IMG/VR virus record: IMGVR_UViG_3300045049_000316
Coordinates: 1 to 27,331 of that record
DNA length: 27,331 bases
Strand: one strand, 5' to 3'
Source of the DNA: a virus
Position numbers and translations under genes: made by a program. Below the pieces are notes generated by a model. The model had not been told where the DNA came from. It was given only the letters and a program-made list of their open reading frames with translations, and did no database searches. Of this stretch, positions 22,415 to 27,331 are shown one piece after another (positions within the stretch are counted from its first letter, which is position 1; each line of letters opens with the position of its first letter).

Positions 22415-23587
22415 ATGCCGCAGGACTATCACCACGGGGTACGCGTCCTCGAAATCAACGAGGGCACCCGTCCAATCCGAACGGTTTCAACGGCCGTCGT
22501 CGGCCTGGTCTGCACCGGCGACGACGCCGACGCTTCCGCCTTCCCGCTCGACACGCCAGTGCTAGTCACGAACGTCGTCGCCGCACTGGGTCACGCGGGC
22601 ACCACCGGCACGCTCTACCGAACGCTCGATGCCATCGGCCGACAGACAAAGCCCGTGACGATCGTGGTACGCGTGGCAGAGGGCCAAGATGCGGATGAGA
22701 CGACGTCGAATGTTATCGGCACCGTCACCTCCAACGGCGAGTACACAGGGATGAAGGCCCTACTTAGGGCACAGTCGCGCTTTGGCGTGAGGCCGCGCAT
22801 CCTTGCCGCGCCCGGCCTCGATACCGAGCCAGTAGCCGCATCGTTCGGCACCATCGCGCAGTCGCTTAGGGCGTTCGCGTATGTATCGGCACACGGCTGC
22901 AACACAAAGGAGGAAGCGACGGCATACCGGCGGAAGTTCGGTCAACGCGAAATCATGGTCATATGGCCAGATTTCCTTGCCTGGGACGACGTCAACAACG
23001 CGACCGTGACGGTGCCGGCCACCGCCTACGCCGCAGGCCTGCGCGCCAAGATCGACAATGACACCGGCTGGCACAAGACGCTGTCGAACGTCAGCGTCAA
23101 CGGCGTCACGGGCATCAGCGCCGACATATCGTGGGACTTGCAAGACCCAGCAACCGATGCGGGCTATCTCAACGAGCAAGACATCACGACGCTCGTGAAT
23201 CGCAACGGCTTTCGCTTTTGGGGCTCGCGCACGTGCTCCGATGATCCGCTGTTCGCTTTCGAGAACTACACGCGCACGGCACACGTAATCGCGGACTCCA
23301 TCGCCGAGGCACAGATGCCGGTCGTGGATGGCCCGCTGAACCCATCGCTGCCACGCGACATCATCGAAAGCATCAACGCCAAGTTTCGCGAGTGGATATC
23401 GCTGGGCTACCTCATCGGTGGCTCGTCGTGGTTCGACCCGGAGCCCAATACGACAGACGTGCTGAAGTCCGGCAAGGCTTATCTGGACTACGACTACACG
23501 CCCGTCCCGCCCCTCGAAAATCTGATGCTGCGTCAGCGCATCACCGATCGCTACCTCGCTGACTTCGCCGCGCGAGTGAACGCGTAA
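22415..23587 (+). CDS. FI: Tail sheath protein, P2 gpFI family
   Basis: The 390-aa product (P2 FI is 396) starts MPQDYHHGVRVLEINEGTRP after an AGGAG at 22401-22405. NRNGFRFWGSRTCSDDPLFA and SSWFDPEPNTTDVLKSGKAY are diagnostic of P2-like sheaths. It is the contractile tail sheath subunit. Confidence 0.95.
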   Translation: MPQDYHHGVRVLEINEGTRPIRTVSTAVVGLVCTGDDADASAFPLDTPVLVTNVVAALGHAGTTGTLYRTLDAIGRQTKPVTIVVRVAEGQDADETTSNVIGTVTSNGEYTGMKALLRAQSRFGVRPRILAAPGLDTEPVAASFGTIAQSLRAFAYVSAHGCNTKEEATAYRRKFGQREIMVIWPDFLAWDDVNNATVTVPATAYAAGLRAKIDNDTGWHKTLSNVSVNGVTGISADISWDLQDPATDAGYLNEQDITTLVNRNGFRFWGSRTCSDDPLFAFENYTRTAHVIADSIAEAQMPVVDGPLNPSLPRDIIESINAKFREWISLGYLIGGSSWFDPEPNTTDVLKSGKAYLDYDYTPVPPLENLMLRQRITDRYLADFAARVNA

Positions 23588-23616
23588 CGATCGGCGCCAC
23601 CAGGAATCACCACACA

Positions 23617-24126
23617 ATGGGCATGCCTCGCAAACTCAAAGGCTTCAACCTGTTCCAGAACGGCGAGAACTTCGTCGGTCAGGTTGCCGAGATCACCCTT
23701 CCCAAGCTCACACGCAAGATGGAGGACTACCAGGGCGGTGGCATGAGCGGTCCGATCAAGGTCGACTTCGGGCAGGAAGCAATTCAGCTCGAATGGACCT
23801 GCGGCGGCTTCATGAAATCCGTGCTGCAGCAATACGGCATCACAAAGCACGATGGTGTCCTACTGCGCTTTGCCGGCGGATACCAGTCCGAAGATTCCAC
23901 CGGCGCCGACGCGATCGAGATCGTCATCCGGGGTCGGCATTCGGAAATTGATCTCGGGACCGCCAAGCCGAAGGAAGACACCGCCTTCAAGGTGACGACG
24001 GCCGCCAGCTACTACAAGCTCACCGTGAACGGCGAGGAGATCATCGAGCTCGATTTCATCAACATGCTCGAAAGGATCAATGGCAACGACCTACTGGCTT
24101 CGCTGCGGAACGCGCTCGGCCTGTAA
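23617..24126 (+). CDS. FII: Tail tube protein, P2 gpFII family
   Basis: The 169-aa product (P2 FII is 172) starts MGMPRKLKGFNLFQNGENFV. LPKLTRKMEDYQGGGMSGPI and TAASYYKLTVNGEEIIELDF are typical. It forms the inner tail tube. Confidence 0.95.
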   Translation: MGMPRKLKGFNLFQNGENFVGQVAEITLPKLTRKMEDYQGGGMSGPIKVDFGQEAIQLEWTCGGFMKSVLQQYGITKHDGVLLRFAGGYQSEDSTGADAIEIVIRGRHSEIDLGTAKPKEDTAFKVTTAASYYKLTVNGEEIIELDFINMLERINGNDLLASLRNALGL

Positions 24127-24192
24127 GCACTGGATGCGGCGCCCGCCGACTAGCAGACCACACAACCTTGCATCACCAACCGAGGAAACCCC

Positions 24193-24561
24193 ATGTTCGA
24201 AGAGAGCAGCTTGTCGACCAACAATTCTGGTTCCCACGCAGCTGAGACGCCCACTGCCTCAAGCGAGAATTCAAACACCCACGTCCTCGATACCCCCATC
24301 GTTCGGGGCTCGCAGACGATCACCGAGATCACGCTTCGAAAGCCGAAGTCCGGCGAACTGCGCGGCGCGTCCCTCTCCGATCTCGTCAACCTCGACGTTG
24401 CCGCGCTCTCGAAGGTACTGCCCCGTATCAGCTCACCCACCCTCACCGAGCAGGACGTCGCGAACATCGACCCGGCGGACCTCGTGATGCTCGGAGGCAT
24501 CTTCGTTGGTTTTTTGATGCCGAGGGCCGTCAAATCGAAGCTGGACTCCCAGAGCGCGTAG
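24193..24561 (+). CDS. E: Tail assembly chaperone, P2 gpE
   Basis: The 122-aa 0-frame product contains ITEITLRKPKSGELRGASLS and DLVMLGGIFVGFL. In P2 this gene makes two proteins, E and the frameshifted E+E', which chaperone the tape measure. Here a T-TTT-TTG slippery heptamer sits at 24510-24516 within codons GGT-TTT-TTG, so the same mechanism applies. Confidence 0.92.
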   Translation: MFEESSLSTNNSGSHAAETPTASSENSNTHVLDTPIVRGSQTITEITLRKPKSGELRGASLSDLVNLDVAALSKVLPRISSPTLTEQDVANIDPADLVMLGGIFVGFLMPRAVKSKLDSQSA

Positions 24562-24683
24562 AAGACCCGATGGCTGACATTGCCACGGTGTTTGGCTGGC
24601 CGCCGTCCGAAATGGATCGGTTCACGCTACCGGAACTGATGGAGTGGCGTGAGCGGGCACGTCAACGAAGCGAAGGCGAATAG
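24193..24683 (+). CDS. E': E+E' frameshift fusion, tail assembly chaperone
   Basis: After the -1 shift at 24516 the protein continues for 55 residues and includes ADIATVFGWPPSEMDRFTLP and ELMEWRERARQRSEGE, the GpE' (P2_GpE) domain, giving about 163 aa in total. The E' part alone has an in-frame ATG at 24570. The product is needed in a fixed ratio to E for tail assembly. It ends 2 nt before the tape measure start. Confidence 0.88.
24510..24516 (+). promoter_or_regulatory. -1 programmed ribosomal frameshift site (T TTT TTG)
   Basis: The heptamer is in the right phase relative to E. A -1 slip joins codon 108 of E to a frame beginning at 24516 that stays open to TAG 24681-24683 and carries the E' domain. 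Such E/E' frameshifting is known from P2-like phages. Confidence 0.85.
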
Positions 24684-24685
24684 CG

Positions 24686-27271
24686 ATGGAGAACGCCCTC
24701 AAGCTACGCGTGATGTTCGACATGGTCGACCGCATCACGAAGCCGCTGAAAACCGTCCTTGCGGGAAACAAGGACCTCGCGAGTTCGCTGAAGCAAACGC
24801 GGCGCGAGCTGACGGAACTCGCGAAGAAGCAGAAGAGCATCGCCGAATTCCGCGAGATGCGCCTGGGGCTGGCATCGACGAGCTCGCAGCTCCAGGCCAT
24901 GCGGACTCGAGTATCGAATCTTGCAAGCGCTCTGCGCGCCGGGGGGCCGCCGTCGCGCAGCATGGTGAGGCAACTCGAGGGCGCCAAACGGGCAGCCGCC
25001 GGGTTAGCCGAAGAGCAAGAAAAGCAATCTGCTCGCGTGCAGCGTCTACGGGAACAGTTGGCAGCCGCGGGCATTAGCACTCGCAACCTCGCGCAGCATC
25101 AGCGCAACCTTTCAGCGCAGGCCCGCACTGCGAACCGCACATTGCGCGAGCAGGAGCAGTCGCTCGCGCGCGTCAGCCGACAACAGCAACGACTGCAAGC
25201 CGCCCGCGCACAGTTGAGCAACGCCAAGCAAACCGCCGGGAATGTCGCCGCAGCGTCGGCGGCCGGCGGCGCGCTCGGCGGGGGGATTCTCTTCGGCGCC
25301 AAGCGCCTGCTCTCCTCCGGCTACGAATTCGATGCCGCGATGTCGCGTGTACAGGCGCTCGCTCGGATCGAGAAGGAGTCGACCGAGTTGTCGGCGCTGC
25401 GCGCCCAAGCGCGTGCACTCGGCGCGACGACGAGCTTCACCGCTGGCGAGGCGGCAAGCGGTCAGGGCTTTCTCGCAATGGCCGGCTTCACACCCGATCA
25501 AATCCTGAAGGCCATGCCCGGAGTCCTCTCGATGGCAAAAGCCGGCGACACGGATCTCGCTCGCACTGCCGATATCTCGTCCAACATTCTTACCGGGTTC
25601 GGTATGAAGGCGGACGAAATGACGAGGATCGCCGACGTGCTCACGATGACGTTCACCACGTCCAATACGACGCTCGACATGCTCGGCGGCACAATGAAGT
25701 ACGTCGGGCCGGTGGCACGCGCCGCTGGCATGTCGCTTGAGCAGGCCGCAGCCACCGCCGGGCTGCTCGGCAACGCCGGCATTCAAGCGACGCAGGCGGG
25801 CACGACGTTGCGTTCGATGCTGCTTCGACTGTCGGCCCCGACTTCCGGTGCGTCCGTCGCGCTCAAAGAGCTGGGCGTGCGTGCGCTCGACGCGCGAGGC
25901 AACGTCCGTGACATACCGTCGATCCTGCACGACGTGGCAAGTGCGACGGCGAAGCTGGGCTCCGGCACGCGTCTGAACTACCTGAAGAAAATCTTCGGCG
26001 AGGAACCTGCGGCCGGGATGGCGGAACTCATCGCACAGCAAGGCTCACAGGGGATCGAGAAGTATGTAGCAATCCTGCGGCGCGCGGGCGGCACGGCGCA
26101 AACGGTCGCGTCGGTCATGGCCGATAATCTAAAGGGCGACGTTCTCACGACGCAGTCGGCCTTCGCGGACCTAGGCGTATCGATTTCGGATGCAGTCAAC
26201 CCTGCCCTGCGCAGGTTTACCCAGGTTGTCACACACTGCCTCGGCCGAGCTAGCCAATGGGTGAAAGAGAACCCTCAGCTCACACGCTCGCTGGGCATCG
26301 TTGCCCTTATGCTCGGAGGCCTGCTCGCATCTGTGAGCGCGTTGGCGCTCATGGCCGCCACGGTCATCGGCCCTTTCGCGCTGCTGCGCTTCGGGCTAAC
26401 GACGCTGGGCATGCAAGGGGGATTGGTCGCCCGCGTGCTGGTGCTCGCGACATTCGCATGGCGAGCGTTTAGCGCGGGCGCGATACTGGCGTCGCGCGCC
26501 CTCCTTGCGAACCCGCTCGGCCTTGCCATCGCTGCCATCGCTGCGGCAGCGATGTTGATCTACCGCTACTGGACACCGATCAAAACCTTCTTCGACGGTC
26601 TTTGGGGTGCAGTGCGCGGCGCCTTCAACGACGGCATTGCAGGCATCACTGCGCTCTTCGCGAAGTGGTCCCCGGTGACATCACTCTTGCAGCCATTGGT
26701 GACGACAATCGCCTCGCTCGGCGCTAGCCTGCCGCTCAAATTCGCGAGCTTAGGGGAGAAGATCGTCGGCGGGCTCGTCAAGGGTCTTACCGCAGGCGTA
26801 GGCGCCGTCAAAGGCGCAATTTCGAACCTCGCCAGTTCAAGCGTGGCCGGGTTCAAAGCTAAGCTCGGAATCCAGAGTCCGAGCCGGGTCTTTGGCGAGC
26901 TGGGCGGCTTCATCAGCCGGGGAGCGGCAGCCGGTATCGAAGATCAGCAGGCGCGCGTCGCGCGTGCATCGCTTCGGCTGGCCGCCGTGGCTGCATCGGC
27001 GTTTGCTCTTCCTGCGAGCGCAGCCGGTTCTCGGCTCGCGAGGCCGACCGCAGTGCCCCTCGCACGGTCGAGCATACCCATCGACCCTCGGCAATCGCTC
27101 GCAGCGTCGCCTACTGCCCCGAGGATTTCCGGCGCTGCTACGACCATTACGGTCAACGTCTACCCGCCCGCCGGAACAGATTCGGTCGACATTGCCCGAA
27201 TGGTCCGCGCTGAGCTCGAGCGCGCCGAGCGAACAAGGCAATCACGGATTCGCTCGCGCTTGACCGACTAA
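24686..27271 (+). CDS. T: Tail tape measure protein, P2 gpT family
   Basis: The 861-aa protein sets tail length. An N-terminal coiled coil (about 1-180: LKQTRRELTELAKKQKSIAE; REQEQSLARVSRQQQRL) precedes a TP901-type core (about 215-460: GATTSFTAGEAASGQGFLAM, LLGNAGIQATQAGTTLRSML). Hydrophobic segments follow at about 530-631, and the C-terminal FKAKLGIQSPSRVFGELGGF motif is typical of tape measures. P2 T is 815 aa. The reading frame is intact. Confidence 0.95.
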   Translation: MENALKLRVMFDMVDRITKPLKTVLAGNKDLASSLKQTRRELTELAKKQKSIAEFREMRLGLASTSSQLQAMRTRVSNLASALRAGGPPSRSMVRQLEGAKRAAAGLAEEQEKQSARVQRLREQLAAAGISTRNLAQHQRNLSAQARTANRTLREQEQSLARVSRQQQRLQAARAQLSNAKQTAGNVAAASAAGGALGGGILFGAKRLLSSGYEFDAAMSRVQALARIEKESTELSALRAQARALGATTSFTAGEAASGQGFLAMAGFTPDQILKAMPGVLSMAKAGDTDLARTADISSNILTGFGMKADEMTRIADVLTMTFTTSNTTLDMLGGTMKYVGPVARAAGMSLEQAAATAGLLGNAGIQATQAGTTLRSMLLRLSAPTSGASVALKELGVRALDARGNVRDIPSILHDVASATAKLGSGTRLNYLKKIFGEEPAAGMAELIAQQGSQGIEKYVAILRRAGGTAQTVASVMADNLKGDVLTTQSAFADLGVSISDAVNPALRRFTQVVTHCLGRASQWVKENPQLTRSLGIVALMLGGLLASVSALALMAATVIGPFALLRFGLTTLGMQGGLVARVLVLATFAWRAFSAGAILASRALLANPLGLAIAAIAAAAMLIYRYWTPIKTFFDGLWGAVRGAFNDGIAGITALFAKWSPVTSLLQPLVTTIASLGASLPLKFASLGEKIVGGLVKGLTAGVGAVKGAISNLASSSVAGFKAKLGIQSPSRVFGELGGFISRGAAAGIEDQQARVARASLRLAAVAASAFALPASAAGSRLARPTAVPLARSSIPIDPRQSLAASPTAPRISGAATTITVNVYPPAGTDSVDIARMVRAELERAERTRQSRIRSRLTD

Positions 27272-27289
27272 CGAAAAGGAAGCACTCAG

Positions 27290-27331
27290 ATGATGATGTC
27301 GCTCGATCGGTTCGTCTTCTCGCTGGCGAGT
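27290..27331 (+). CDS. U: Tail protein U, P2 gpU family (5' end only)
   Basis: Fourteen codons are visible (MMMSLDRFVFSLAS), preceded by AAAAGGAAG at Shine-Dalgarno distance. The wording and position directly after T fit gpU; the gene is cut by the window edge. Confidence 0.8.
   Translation, partial: MMMSLDRFVFSLAS

Overview
The window is most of a P2-like (Peduovirus-type) prophage from a GC-rich betaproteobacterium. Codon use, the P2-like head and tail proteins, and a tRNA-Arg(CCG) 3'-half at the left edge all point to Burkholderia or a close relative; no host chromosomal gene is complete enough to name the species. The structural genes follow the P2 order: Q and P leftward, then O, N, M, L, X, a lysis cassette, R, S, V, W, J, I, H, G, FI, FII, E/E', T and the first codons of U, all rightward. 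Adjacent genes are mostly joined by ATGA or GTGA overlaps.

Layout: (1) 44-88 is the 3' half of a tRNA-Arg gene on the minus strand, read here as an attachment-site core. (2) 89-4866 is a cargo region. It holds an AvcD-type anti-phage cytidine-nucleotide deaminase with a 435-nt non-coding leader and a small downstream gene, a 0.37-kb run of perfect inverted repeats, a structured leader with a 75-aa gene, and a DprA-like plus phosphoribosyltransferase pair matching the ShosTA defence/toxin-antitoxin system. A near-consensus LexA (SOS) box sits just before that pair. (3) 4867-5751 is decayed DNA ending in an SRAP/YedK-family pseudogene that lacks its N-terminus and has a frameshift and an amber codon. 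(4) 5760-14996 is portal, terminase, capsid, head completion, lysis and the first tail genes. (5) 15097-17724 interrupts the tail operon between S and V with a second cargo block: a two-gene operon with its own strong ribosome site and terminator (244 aa with a twin C-X10-C tail, and 86 aa), a three-helix membrane/coiled-coil protein, and a minus-strand DNA methyltransferase. (6) 17850-27331 is baseplate, tail fibre, sheath, tube, tape measure and the start of U.

The structural genes would build a contractile-tailed virion. The cargo genes are not needed for virion assembly and are best read as lysogenic-conversion (mostly anti-phage) genes. No integrase, repressor, replication gene A or ogr gene is visible. 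The tRNA fragment is oriented so that the intact tRNA, and probably int, lie beyond the right edge. The most novel material is the 15097-16091 gene pair, the SOS box ahead of the ShosTA-like pair, and the hairpin-rich non-coding stretch at 2322-2691. All family assignments are from reading motifs by eye, without database searches.
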